A stretch of 64,000 nt of DNA from positions 248,001-312,000 of the forward strand of contig NZ_FQXQ01000004.1 in the NCBI RefSeq assembly GCF_900130035.1, in the 5' to 3' direction. The notes beneath the pieces are model-generated. The model had not been told where the DNA came from and made no database searches. It saw nothing but the letters and a program-made list of their open reading frames with translations. Of this stretch, positions 1-8,937 are shown piece by piece; the stretch's first letter is position 1, and each line of letters opens with the position of its first letter. A program made the position numbers and the translations under genes. The DNA comes from Wenyingzhuangia marina (lineage in GTDB: Bacteria > Bacteroidota > Bacteroidia > Flavobacteriales > Flavobacteriaceae).

Positions 1-2
1 AT

Positions 3-212
3 TTTTGGGATAACTTGCGTTGGAAAACGGCTATTGAAGAATATAATAATCCTATTACTGGATGGAATGTAAATGGTGATGACGATGATAGTTATTATCA
101 AGTTATTACTATTCGTCAACAGCGTTTTGTTTCGCCAAGAGATTACTTTTGGCCAATAGGTGAATTTACTTTAACTCAAAACCCTAGCTTGGTTCAAAAT
201 CCAGGTTGGTAA
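3..212 (+). CDS. SusD/RagB-like outer-membrane glycan-binding lipoprotein, C-terminal end only
   Basis: The window opens inside this gene; about 69 residues remain. The ending, with YFWPIGEFTLTQNPSLVQNP just before the stop, is the characteristic C-terminus of RagB/SusD proteins, in which a YLWPIP-like motif is followed by NPNLxQNPGW. SusD proteins sit on the cell surface as lids of SusC TonB-dependent transporters and capture oligosaccharides. Its partner susC is presumably upstream, outside the window. It is followed after 20 bp by a surface lipoprotein, the normal order in a polysaccharide utilisation locus. The fragment has no ATG and is partial at the 5-prime side. The family call is firm; substrate cannot be read from this piece. 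Confidence 0.88.
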   Translation, partial: FWDNLRWKTAIEEYNNPITGWNVNGDDDDSYYQVITIRQQRFVSPRDYFWPIGEFTLTQNPSLVQNPGW

Positions 213-232
213 TTACAAAAACATATAAAATT

Positions 233-1498
233 ATGAAACGAAATATTATAAAATCCTTAAGTTTTATCATATTGTCTTCTTTTATGACTTTAATAAGTTG
301 TGCAGAAGATATAGGTAATACTCCGTTAGAGAGTAATACAAATGGACCTGGAAAAGTAACAAATGTTACCGTCCAAAATCTTTCAGGAAAAGCAGCAATT
401 AGATATACATTACCTGATGATCAAGATTTACTATACGTAGTTGCCAAATATCAATTAGAGAATGGTACTGACATGGAGGTGAAATCTTCTTACTATTTAA
501 ATTTTATGTTGTTAGAAGGTTTTAAAGGAGAAGTTGAGGGAAAAGAAGATATAGAAGTAGAAATTACAGCAGTTAATAGGAGTGAAGTTGCTTCAGAACC
601 AGTTATAATTACTGTAACGCCTAAAAAAGCACCTATTTATGATGTGCGTTCTTCTTTAAAAGTTGATAATGATTTTGGAGGGATGTCTATATCTGCATTA
701 AATCCATCTAAAGACAAGGTTTCACTTTTAATAATGCAAAAGAATGATGAGGGGGACTGGGAGCCTACTCCTACAAGTCTCTACGATACTACATTAGATA
801 CTATTATGAAAAGTGTAAGGGGGCTTGATACAATTCCTAAGGAGTTTCAATTTGTTGTAAGAGATAGATGGTTTAATTATTCAGATACATTATCTCAAAT
901 AGTAAAACCTTTATATGAAACAGAGATGCCTAAAGCTAATATGAATATTGTTAAATTGTCAAATGATGCACCTTATCATGCAGGACACGTTAATGATAGA
1001 AACTTATTTGATGGAGAGGCTCCTAATTATTGGGCATCTTATTTTTCTGCAAGAAGTTATAGTGGTGATCATCTGGTAACTTTTGATATTGGTGAAGAAG
1101 TTAAACTTAGCCGTATACATTTGAGAAACTTTGGAGAGCCAGTAGGACCTGGTGGAACACGTTTATACTTCTACTTAGGAGCTGTGAAAAAATTTAGACT
1201 TTGGGGTACAAAAACCATAGGTGGAGATCCTGCTACAAATGGTGATTTATCTAATTGGACATTGTTAGGAGAGTATGATGTTATAAAGCCTTCAGGTTTA
1301 CCATATAATTCTGAAGATAATGAAGATTTTATTGCAGGAAGAGATGGTGCTGATTATATGATTCCGATTGATAAGGAGAAGGTACGTTATCTAAGAATAG
1401 AGGGCTTAGAAAACTGGATTGGAGCTAAGTATATGGCTATTAATGAGGTTGAGGTTTATGGAAATCCTGATTTTGTAGAAGAGCCAGAAGAAAATTAA
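233..1498 (+). CDS. PUL surface lipoprotein with DUF4959/DUF5126/DUF5000-type domains
   Basis: A 421-residue lipoprotein. The ATG at 233 is preferred over an upstream non-ATG start because it places a signal peptide ending in LISC (Cys about residue 23) at the N-terminus. Layout: an FN3-like domain (about 30-125, DUF4959 type), a second beta domain (about 125-225, DUF5126 type) and a C-terminal discoidin/F5-8C-like domain (about 235-410, DUF5000 type, with LVTFDIGEEVKLSRIHLRNF and a closing EVEVYG strand). Such proteins follow susCD in many Bacteroidetes loci and are thought to be accessory surface glycan-binding proteins. Its stop overlaps the first possible ATG of the next gene by one base. 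No catalytic residues are recognisable. Function is inferred from family and position. Confidence 0.8.
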   Translation: MKRNIIKSLSFIILSSFMTLISCAEDIGNTPLESNTNGPGKVTNVTVQNLSGKAAIRYTLPDDQDLLYVVAKYQLENGTDMEVKSSYYLNFMLLEGFKGEVEGKEDIEVEITAVNRSEVASEPVIITVTPKKAPIYDVRSSLKVDNDFGGMSISALNPSKDKVSLLIMQKNDEGDWEPTPTSLYDTTLDTIMKSVRGLDTIPKEFQFVVRDRWFNYSDTLSQIVKPLYETEMPKANMNIVKLSNDAPYHAGHVNDRNLFDGEAPNYWASYFSARSYSGDHLVTFDIGEEVKLSRIHLRNFGEPVGPGGTRLYFYLGAVKKFRLWGTKTIGGDPATNGDLSNWTLLGEYDVIKPSGLPYNSEDNEDFIAGRDGADYMIPIDKEKVRYLRIEGLENWIGAKYMAINEVEVYGNPDFVEEPEEN

Positions 1499-1521
1499 TG
1501 TTCATTAGAAAAAACAAAAAA

Positions 1522-2223
1522 ATGAAAACAGCAAAAAATAAAATTTATAAGGTTATAGCTATAGCCTTGTTATTTTTAGGTGTAACATCATGTTCCAAAA
1601 GTGATGAATATCTAAAGTATACAGAAGGCGGTGAAATTTCTTACACTGGTAGAATAGTTAATTTAAGTATTCATCCGGGTAGAAATAGAGTTAAGGTTGA
1701 AGGGATTATTTTAGCAGATCCTAAAGTAACCGAAGTAAGAGTTTATTGGAATTCTCTTAGAGATTCTGTATCAATTCCTGTGGATAGAACAGAAGACAGA
1801 GATACTATATCATACTATATTAATAACATGGAAGAGAATATTTACAATTTCACTGTTAATACTTTAGATGCTTTGGGAAATAAATCAATACCTACGCAAT
1901 TGACTCAGACAGTGTACGGTGATCGTTATCAATCATCTATCTCAAATAGACCTTTTAAATCAAATACTATCGTAGGAGATAGTATCAATATTTCTTTTTC
2001 TACGGTTGATAAAAGTTCAGGAATAGTAGGTTCTTATATTCAATACACAAATATTTTAGAAGAACTAAAGACTGCATTCATAAGTGTTGATTCTACTTCT
2101 ATAGGTATAAATAATTATAAAGCTAGTTCTCCATATAAATACCGTACGTTTTTCATACCTGCGAGTCAAGGTTTAAAATCAATAGATACTTTTTTCACAG
2201 ACTATAAACAGATTACTCCGTAA
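1522..2223 (+). CDS. DUF4998-type surface lipoprotein of the PUL
   Basis: A 233-residue lipoprotein. The ATG at 1522 gives a clean signal peptide (MKTAKNK, hydrophobic stretch, VTSC lipobox at about residue 24); an ATG at 1498 overlapping the previous stop would add eight basic residues. The mature part carries a GRIVNLSIHPGRNRVKVEG segment followed by VTEVRVYWN and ENIYNFTVNTLDALGNKS, the pattern of DUF4998 proteins that accompany susCD pairs. A hairpin terminator follows at 2271, so this is probably the last gene of the susCD-type transcript and the hydrolase genes form another unit. It is likely a surface glycan-binding accessory protein; no enzyme motif is visible. Confidence 0.8.
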   Translation: MKTAKNKIYKVIAIALLFLGVTSCSKSDEYLKYTEGGEISYTGRIVNLSIHPGRNRVKVEGIILADPKVTEVRVYWNSLRDSVSIPVDRTEDRDTISYYINNMEENIYNFTVNTLDALGNKSIPTQLTQTVYGDRYQSSISNRPFKSNTIVGDSINISFSTVDKSSGIVGSYIQYTNILEELKTAFISVDSTSIGINNYKASSPYKYRTFFIPASQGLKSIDTFFTDYKQITP

Positions 2224-2270
2224 ATGAAATATGGTTTGTAATAGAGTATATTCTTAATATATTACAAATA

Positions 2271-2310
2271 AAAGAGAAGATGATGTGTTTGCATTTTCTT
2301 CTCTTTTTTT
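2271..2310 (+). terminator. Rho-independent terminator after the DUF4998 gene
   Basis: Ten-base perfect stem AAAGAGAAGA / TCTTCTCTTT (2271-2280 with 2297-2306) followed by a T run. It separates the surface-binding genes from the hydrolase genes. The remaining bases to 2479 are AT-rich with no ORF or hairpin that I trust. Confidence 0.8.
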
Positions 2311-2479
2311 AATAGTAAAAATATAATTTATAAAATATGAGAATTAAAAAGGAAACTTTAACATAATGTGTTGTGAATTATAAATTCATAATAATATAAT
2401 AGGGTATTTTGTATTTATACTTTTAATGTATTATCTCTAAAACAATCAACAGAAAATCAACCACCTCAATATTTTTAAC

Positions 2480-4648
2480 ATGAAAGAACAGAAAAGATTA
2501 AGTCATCAGTTTTTAGTTATTTGTCTTTTGGCAATAACTTTGTTTTCTTGTAAAACGATATCTAATACAGATAAAGAAAACAAGTACACCCATTACTTGT
2601 TTACTTATTTTACTGGTAACACCGGAGATGAAGAAGCTATTAGATATGCTTTAAGTAAAGATGGATATAATTACCAAGCCTTAAATAATAATCAACCTAT
2701 TATAGATTCTAAGAACATTAGTTCAACAGGAGGCGTTAGAGATCCTCATATTTTAAGAGGTGCTGATGGAAAAACTTTTTATATGGTTGTGACTGATATG
2801 GTTTCAGCGAATGGATGGAGTTCTAACCGAGCAATGGTTTTAATGAAGTCTACCGATTTGATAAATTGGACCTCTACGGTGATTAATATTCCAAAGACAT
2901 ATCCTAAGGAATTTGGTGATGTTGTTCGTGTTTGGGCACCACAAACAATTTATGATAAAGATGCTAAAAAATACATGATCTATTGGTCTATGTTAGGAAG
3001 TAAGGGACCAGATATTATTTACTATGCTTATGCAAACAAGGATTTTACTGAATTAGAAAGTACTCCAAAGCAACTTTTTTATAGCCCTACAAATAGTGCA
3101 TGTATAGATGGTGATATTATTTATAATAATGGAAAATATCATTTGTTTTTTAAGAATGAAAGTCATGGAGGTGGTATTAGAAAAGCCGTTTCAGATAATT
3201 TAACAGAAGGATATGTACAACAAGATGGTTTTTATGATCAAACAGATGCTGCTGTAGAGGGGTCAGGTATTTTTAAGTTAATAGATTCTGAGGAGTATAT
3301 TTTAATGTATGACATGTATACTTCAGGAACATATCAGTTTACGAAATCAAAAGATTTAGAGAATTTTGCAGTTATAGATGAAGCTGTCTCTATGAATTTT
3401 CATCCAAGGCATGGAACCGTTATAAGAATTACTGAAAAAGAGACTCAAGCTTTAATAAAGAAATGGGGAACTTTAGAAAAAGGAGCCATTTTAGGTATTG
3501 AATCTAAAGATGTAAAGCCTAACAACATTATTATTAACGATAAAGAAAGTGCTATCTATATTCCTGTAAAGATAGGGACAGATATTAAAAACTTTGATCC
3601 AGAAATAAAAACAGTTTCTTGGGCAAACGTATTAACTCAAGGAACTAAAGATTTTTCAAAAGGACCAGTATCATATACTATTGCTACAGCTGGAGAACAA
3701 AAAACTTATAAAGTTACCGTTAAAGTAGATAATAATCCTGTCTTAAATGGCTTTTATGCAGATCCTGAGATTATTTATGCTCATAAAACCAATAAATATT
3801 ATATTTATCCAACTAGTGATGGTTTTACAGGTTGGTCAGGAACTTATTTTAAAACATTTTCATCACCTGATTTAGTACATTGGACAGATGAGGGAGTTAT
3901 CTTAGATTTGAAAAAAGATGTAAGTTGGGCAGATAGAAATGCTTGGGCACCAGCTGCAACTGAAAAGAAAATAAATGGCGAGTATAAGTATTTCTATTAT
4001 TTTACCGCAGCTCAAAAAATTGGAGTTGCAGTTTCAGACAATCCAACAGGACCATTTGTAGATTCAGGAAAAGCATTAATTTCAAAAAGACCAGAAGGAA
4101 CAAGAGGAGGACAAGAAATAGATCCTGATATATTTACAGATCCAGTATCAGGTAAGAGTTATTTGTATTGGGGAAATGGTCACATGGCATGTGTTGAGTT
4201 AAATGATGATATGGTTTCTATAAAACCAAATTCTTTAGTGTTATTAAGACCTGACAGGACTTTTAGAGAAGGAACTGAGGTTTTTTATAGAAAGGGGAAA
4301 TATTATTTTCTATGGTCAGAAGATGATACAAGAAGTCCAAATTATCGAGTAAGATATGCCACTTCTGATAGTCCAATAGGTCCGTTAAACATTCCTGAGA
4401 ACAATTTAATTTTAGAAAAAAGACCCGAAGATGGAATTTATGGTACGGGACACAACAGTGTTATTCAAACTCCAGGAACAGATATTTGGCATATTGTTTA
4501 CCATCGTTTTAATCGTCCTAATGGAATTAATATGGGAGGTGCTGCTGGATATAACAGAGAAGTTTGTATAGATAAAATGGAATTTAATGAAGATGGTAGT
4601 ATTAAACCCGTAATACCTACAATAGAAGGAATAAATTCAATTGATTAA
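2480..4648 (+). CDS. Lipoprotein with two tandem GH43-type five-bladed propeller domains
   Basis: A 722-residue lipoprotein (lipobox LFSC, Cys24). Two glycoside hydrolase family 43-like modules are readable. In the first (about 38-310) candidate catalytic residues are D88 in VRDPHIL, D210 or D212 in ACIDGD, and E260 in AVEGSG. In the second (about 418-710) they are D428 in FYADPEI, D548/D550 in EIDPDIF, and E600 in REGTEVF. A short Ig-like linker (about 330-416, ending KTYKVTVKV) joins them. GH43 enzymes are inverting arabinofuranosidases, xylosidases or galactosidases; which activity applies cannot be told by eye. Both modules seem to keep the catalytic triad, so two activities in one surface protein are possible. 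It begins the hydrolase gene group after a terminator. Confidence 0.83.
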   Translation: MKEQKRLSHQFLVICLLAITLFSCKTISNTDKENKYTHYLFTYFTGNTGDEEAIRYALSKDGYNYQALNNNQPIIDSKNISSTGGVRDPHILRGADGKTFYMVVTDMVSANGWSSNRAMVLMKSTDLINWTSTVINIPKTYPKEFGDVVRVWAPQTIYDKDAKKYMIYWSMLGSKGPDIIYYAYANKDFTELESTPKQLFYSPTNSACIDGDIIYNNGKYHLFFKNESHGGGIRKAVSDNLTEGYVQQDGFYDQTDAAVEGSGIFKLIDSEEYILMYDMYTSGTYQFTKSKDLENFAVIDEAVSMNFHPRHGTVIRITEKETQALIKKWGTLEKGAILGIESKDVKPNNIIINDKESAIYIPVKIGTDIKNFDPEIKTVSWANVLTQGTKDFSKGPVSYTIATAGEQKTYKVTVKVDNNPVLNGFYADPEIIYAHKTNKYYIYPTSDGFTGWSGTYFKTFSSPDLVHWTDEGVILDLKKDVSWADRNAWAPAATEKKINGEYKYFYYFTAAQKIGVAVSDNPTGPFVDSGKALISKRPEGTRGGQEIDPDIFTDPVSGKSYLYWGNGHMACVELNDDMVSIKPNSLVLLRPDRTFREGTEVFYRKGKYYFLWSEDDTRSPNYRVRYATSDSPIGPLNIPENNLILEKRPEDGIYGTGHNSVIQTPGTDIWHIVYHRFNRPNGINMGGAAGYNREVCIDKMEFNEDGSIKPVIPTIEGINSID

Positions 4649-4737
4649 AGTCATCGTTCTATGTTTTTGATTGATTTGTACATGTAGTTTTAATGGTCAT
4701 GAGATAACTTTATCAAACATAAAAAACATTCAAAAAA

Positions 4738-5724
4738 ATGATTAAATATTATCAATTACTACTACTTGTTATCTCCGTTTTTTCGATAACAAGTTGCAAC
4801 AAGAAAGTAAACAAAATTAGTATAACAAACCCTATTGTAGAAGGATCTTTTGCAGACCCCTCTATTGTTAAACATCAAGGAAAGTTTTACGTTTATGCAA
4901 CAAAAGATCCATGGGGTGGAGAAGATTTGGCTGTTATGGAATCCTCAGATTTTAAGAATTGGGAACAAAAAACAATTAATTGGCCAACAAAAGAAATGTG
5001 TACAAGTTCTACTTCGAACGGAAGCATGGTTTGGGCACCTTCTGTAATTCAAGCAAAAAACGGAAAATTTTATATGTATGTTTCTGTGGGGAGTGAAGTT
5101 TGGGCTGGTGTTAGCGAACATCCTCTTGGTCCATGGAAAAATGCAAAGTCAGACAATACTCCATTGATTAAAGGGGATATGTTTCCAGAATACCACATGA
5201 TTGATGCAGAGGCTTTTATAGATGATGATGGACAGGCATATTTATACTGGGGGTCTGGTTTAAATTGGGTAAATGGACATTGTTTTGTTGTAAAGTTGGC
5301 TGAAGATATGATTAGTTTTGATGAAAAAACAATAAAAGATGTTACTCCTCCAAATTATTTTGAAGCTCCTGTAATGGTTAAAAAGAATAATAAGTATTAT
5401 TTAATGTATTCTGATGGAAAGTGTACTAACGAAACATACAAAGTTAGGTATGCTGTTGGAGATACTCCATACGGACCATGGGTAGAAGGAAAACAAAGCC
5501 CTGTGTTAACTACTACTAATGACGAAACAACTTTTGGACCAGGACACCACACAGTATTTAGTGAAGGAGGACAAATGTATATTCTTTATCATAGAATAAA
5601 AGATCATACGAATCTGGGGCATGATGACTTGTTGAGAGAGCTAGCAATTGATAGTTTAAATTTTAATTTAGAAGGTGGAATTAAAAAAGTACGTCCTTCT
5701 GGAGTAGTAATCACATTAGAATAG
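4738..5724 (+). CDS. Single-domain GH43-family glycoside hydrolase, lipoprotein
   Basis: A 328-residue lipoprotein (lipobox ITSC, Cys20). The GH43 propeller fills the rest of the chain. Candidate catalytic residues are D40 (base, in SFADPSIV), D156 (pKa modulator, in MIDAEAF) and E209 (acid, in YFEAPVM); GPGHHTVF near residue 270 carries the His usually found at the centre of the fold. It resembles the second module of the preceding protein, but the sequences differ clearly, so this is not a recent duplication. It is expected to trim arabinose-, xylose- or galactose-containing side chains at the cell surface or in the periplasm. Gaps of about 90 bp on each side contain no clear terminator, consistent with one operon from 2480 to 8570. 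Confidence 0.87.
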   Translation: MIKYYQLLLLVISVFSITSCNKKVNKISITNPIVEGSFADPSIVKHQGKFYVYATKDPWGGEDLAVMESSDFKNWEQKTINWPTKEMCTSSTSNGSMVWAPSVIQAKNGKFYMYVSVGSEVWAGVSEHPLGPWKNAKSDNTPLIKGDMFPEYHMIDAEAFIDDDGQAYLYWGSGLNWVNGHCFVVKLAEDMISFDEKTIKDVTPPNYFEAPVMVKKNNKYYLMYSDGKCTNETYKVRYAVGDTPYGPWVEGKQSPVLTTTNDETTFGPGHHTVFSEGGQMYILYHRIKDHTNLGHDDLLRELAIDSLNFNLEGGIKKVRPSGVVITLE

Positions 5725-5819
5725 TTACGTATTCTATGTAAAACCAAATAAGAAATATTGCTTTATAGGTTTTGTTAATTTAAAATTACCACAAGAAGCG
5801 AAATAGAAATCCAAAATCA

Positions 5820-8570
5820 ATGAAAAATCACATACTTATAATCTTAAACTTGTTAATGATTGGTAAAATCTATTCACAAGAAATAAATTCTAACAATACT
5901 ATAGTAGCTCAACCTATTCCTGATAGAACTGTTTACTATAAAGTTTCTGATGAAGGTGTTGCTAAGCCAATTATATGGGGATTAGATTTAGCATGGTTGA
6001 GTGAAAGTAACATTAGACGAGGAGTCGCTTTTATGGGAAAAGAGAATGTAGATGTAATAAGATCTTCATTTATACCTACTCAACCTTTATTAAACGATAA
6101 TCAATTGCAAGGTGATGCATTGTCTAATACAAATTTAAGAATTAGTATTCTTAAAAAGTATTTAGATCCAGGATCTAACATAGTACTTAATTCAGATCAC
6201 CCAAGTGTAAATTCTTATTATAAAGGAAATGCACAAAACTGGGCAAAATTAATAGAAGTTACAGCTAAGTTACACCAAGATGCAGGTTTTAATATCACTA
6301 CTGTATCCCCTTTTAATGAACCCGACTATAGTGCAACAGGACAAGGTACAATTCAAGATTTTTATAACATATGTGGAGAATTAAAAAACAATTCATTTTT
6401 TGATGGTATTCGTATTTCTGGAGGTAATACTCTTAATAATGATAAGGCCTCTGAGTGGTATAACTTTTTAAAAGATAGATTAGACGAAGGAAATACACAT
6501 CAACTTGCTGGTGGTTTTGATAGTTATGCTAATTTTTATCAAGAAGTAAGAGAAAATGGAGATCATGCAACCAATGATGAATTGCATAATGTTATGGAAG
6601 CTATGGTTGGAGTAGAATACGGTATGCAAACAGGAATTTGGTGGGGAACTGCAGAGTTAGCAAGAGGTGAATTTGTTAAAGCGAGTGATGGAGTAAGGTT
6701 AGGATATAATGAACATAGACCTAATTGGACTGCTGCTTCGGTATACCGCGCACCTTCAGGGAAAACTCAGGCTTTCGTAGGTTCTTCAGAAAGACAAGCG
6801 GTAACAACTACTTATAGATTTGTATCTACAGAAAGAGATGTGTTTTATGATGGACATGGTCCTCAAAGAGAATATACAGTTGTAATGCCAGGAGGAACGG
6901 GGTATCAACAAGGGCAAAGCAATGCAGAAACTGTAGTGAATATTACTTGGGGAGATGATATTCAGCCAGTAGTTGATGGACGTTATATTATAGTAAATAG
7001 AAGTACAGGTAAAGTATTGCAAGTTGATGGAGGTTCTTTAAATGCAGGTGCAAATTTAGTTCAAGGAACTAATATAGGAGCAACTCACCAACAATGGAAT
7101 GTAAAACCAGTATACGCAAAAATAGGAGGTGATTTTAGTTATGTGACTATTACAGCTCAACATAGCGGTAAATCTCCTGATGTATTAAACTTTTCTTTAA
7201 ATAATGGAGGGAATATTATAGTGTGGGATGATTTAAAAAGTGGAAATCAACAATGGTATTTAGATTATGCTGAAGACGGTTGGTTTTATATTCGTAGTCG
7301 CCATAGTGCAATGTGTTTGAATGTAACTAATTCAAGTACATCAAATGTTTATCAATGGGAAAAAAATGGAGGTGAAAATCAACAATGGAGATTTTTACCT
7401 GTTGATGCTCCTGTTGAGTTTGATGCTCCAGAAGCTCCTAGTAATTTAACTACGACTGAAAATTCGGCATCTATTCAGTTGAATTGGTCTAAAAATATAG
7501 AATCAGACGTTGTTTCTTATAACATTTATCGTTCGACAAGTAAAGGAGCTGATTATAATACAATTGCCAGAAATGTAAGTGTAAATTCTTATGTAGATAA
7601 TACGGTTATTCCAGGTGTAGAATATTTTTATGTAATTAAAGCAGTAGATAAATCATTAAATACGTCCATGTATTCAAATGAAGTTTCAGTTTCGGCTATT
7701 GGAGATAATACAATAGTAGCTCATTACAAATTTGATGGAAACACGGTAGATAGTTCTATAAACCAGAATAATAGTTCTTATTACGGAGTTTTATCTACAA
7801 CTGAAGGTAAGATAGGTAGTAGTATAAAATTAAATGGTAGAAATAACTTTGTACAATTACCAACAACCATTGCAAATCATCAAGAAATAACAGTTGCTAC
7901 GTGGGTTTATTTTGACGGAGGAAGTTCATTGCAACATATTTTTGATTTTGGAAGTGGAGAGTCTGATAGAATGTTTTTAACACCTAATTCTGCGTCTGGT
8001 GAACTGTATTTTGGAATTAAAACTAATGGAGTAGAAGAAAGTTTGTCTACTACAAGCTTGTCGGCAGGAGCATGGCACCATGTGGCTGTTACTTTAAACT
8101 CATCTTTAGCAAGTTTATATGTAGACGGTGTTTTAGTAGATGAATCAAACTCTATCGTAAACAGCCCACTAGATTTTAAACCTGCTTTAAATTATATAGG
8201 GCGTAGCCAATATTCAGGTTCGTTATTTGATGGGAATATTGATGATTTTAGAGTTTACAATTATGCATTAACAGTTGATGAAATTAAAAAATTGGTAGAC
8301 TTAGATAATCTTTTTACTGCTAAAGTGGAGAAAAACGAAATTAATGTATCTCCTAATCCAACATCAGGAAAGGTAGATTTATACCTGCCAAGTAATCATA
8401 AATTAATAGCAATTGAAGTATATAGTATTAATGGAAAATTAATAAGTCAATCAAATTATGAGGTAGAAAATGGGAAGATTGTTCTAGATTTAGAAAATGA
8501 ATTACCAGGAATCTATTTTGTTCGTATTCCATTATACCCTGAAAATACAATTAAAATCATTAAAAAATAG
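5820..8570 (+). CDS. Secreted multidomain protein: clan GH-A-like (possibly GH30-like) barrel, ricin lectin, FN3, LamG, T9SS tail
   Basis: A 916-residue protein with a signal peptide (cleavage near residue 19-20, after IYS). Residues about 35-375 look like a (beta/alpha)8 clan GH-A hydrolase: TTVSPFNEPDYS carries the NEP motif with E167 as probable acid/base, and E260 or E266 in the VMEAMVGVEYG segment may be the nucleophile. Then follow a ricin-type beta-trefoil (about 386-527, with three QQW repeats), an FN3 domain (about 537-625), a LamG/concanavalin-like domain (about 632-820) and a T9SS type A sorting domain (about 840-916, INVSPNPTSG). T9SS export predicts display on or release from the outer surface, so an endo-acting role is plausible. 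I cannot assign it to a numbered GH family with confidence; GH30-like is a guess from barrel order. Confidence 0.7.
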   Translation: MKNHILIILNLLMIGKIYSQEINSNNTIVAQPIPDRTVYYKVSDEGVAKPIIWGLDLAWLSESNIRRGVAFMGKENVDVIRSSFIPTQPLLNDNQLQGDALSNTNLRISILKKYLDPGSNIVLNSDHPSVNSYYKGNAQNWAKLIEVTAKLHQDAGFNITTVSPFNEPDYSATGQGTIQDFYNICGELKNNSFFDGIRISGGNTLNNDKASEWYNFLKDRLDEGNTHQLAGGFDSYANFYQEVRENGDHATNDELHNVMEAMVGVEYGMQTGIWWGTAELARGEFVKASDGVRLGYNEHRPNWTAASVYRAPSGKTQAFVGSSERQAVTTTYRFVSTERDVFYDGHGPQREYTVVMPGGTGYQQGQSNAETVVNITWGDDIQPVVDGRYIIVNRSTGKVLQVDGGSLNAGANLVQGTNIGATHQQWNVKPVYAKIGGDFSYVTITAQHSGKSPDVLNFSLNNGGNIIVWDDLKSGNQQWYLDYAEDGWFYIRSRHSAMCLNVTNSSTSNVYQWEKNGGENQQWRFLPVDAPVEFDAPEAPSNLTTTENSASIQLNWSKNIESDVVSYNIYRSTSKGADYNTIARNVSVNSYVDNTVIPGVEYFYVIKAVDKSLNTSMYSNEVSVSAIGDNTIVAHYKFDGNTVDSSINQNNSSYYGVLSTTEGKIGSSIKLNGRNNFVQLPTTIANHQEITVATWVYFDGGSSLQHIFDFGSGESDRMFLTPNSASGELYFGIKTNGVEESLSTTSLSAGAWHHVAVTLNSSLASLYVDGVLVDESNSIVNSPLDFKPALNYIGRSQYSGSLFDGNIDDFRVYNYALTVDEIKKLVDLDNLFTAKVEKNEINVSPNPTSGKVDLYLPSNHKLIAIEVYSINGKLISQSNYEVENGKIVLDLENELPGIYFVRIPLYPENTIKIIKK

Positions 8571-8572
8571 TT

Positions 8573-8623
8573 GCTAAAGAAGGACTAGATAGAACTATAA
8601 CATATGATGTTTCTATAAAATAG
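8573..8623 (+). pseudogene. Orphan C-terminal coding remnant (about 16 codons)
   Basis: Directly after the stop at 8570, in another frame, sixteen sense codons read AKEGLDRTITYDVSIK before a TAG. This resembles the closing strand of bacterial Ig-like domains (compare the QKTYKVTVKV segment in the tandem GH43 lipoprotein) and has codon use like real genes here. It may be the tail of a gene largely deleted when the region was rearranged. The piece is too short for proof. Confidence 0.3.
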
Positions 8624-8651
8624 TATATAAGTATGATGTTGTAAGAGAAAC

Positions 8652-8690
8652 AAAAGAGGTTGATCAAATTTTATTGATTAACCTCTTTTA
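8652..8690 (+). terminator. Rho-independent terminator closing the 2480-8570 hydrolase operon
   Basis: Long stem AAAAGAGGTTGATCAA paired with TTGATTAACCTCTTTT, with one mismatch and a six-base loop, then T-rich sequence. The remaining stretch to 8937 is AT-rich. It contains a 65-codon open frame (8751-8948) starting at GTG that I do not believe to be a gene. Confidence 0.8.
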
Positions 8691-8937
8691 TTATTTAATA
8701 TGAAATAATTTCTTGTTTTTTTTTGAGATATTACGATGTAAGTGTAACTTGTGCATCCTTTGAAATGTACAGGTGAAAAATTAGAATCAGTATATGAAAA
8801 AAACAGCCAATACTTGGTAGAATGTTTAATTAAGGAGATGCCAATAGCAAATATTTTAACTTTTAATGAAAATTCTAACCATAGAGTTAATAAAGTTTTA
8901 ATAATTGATTATTCAAAGTTATTAATTATAGAAGAAG

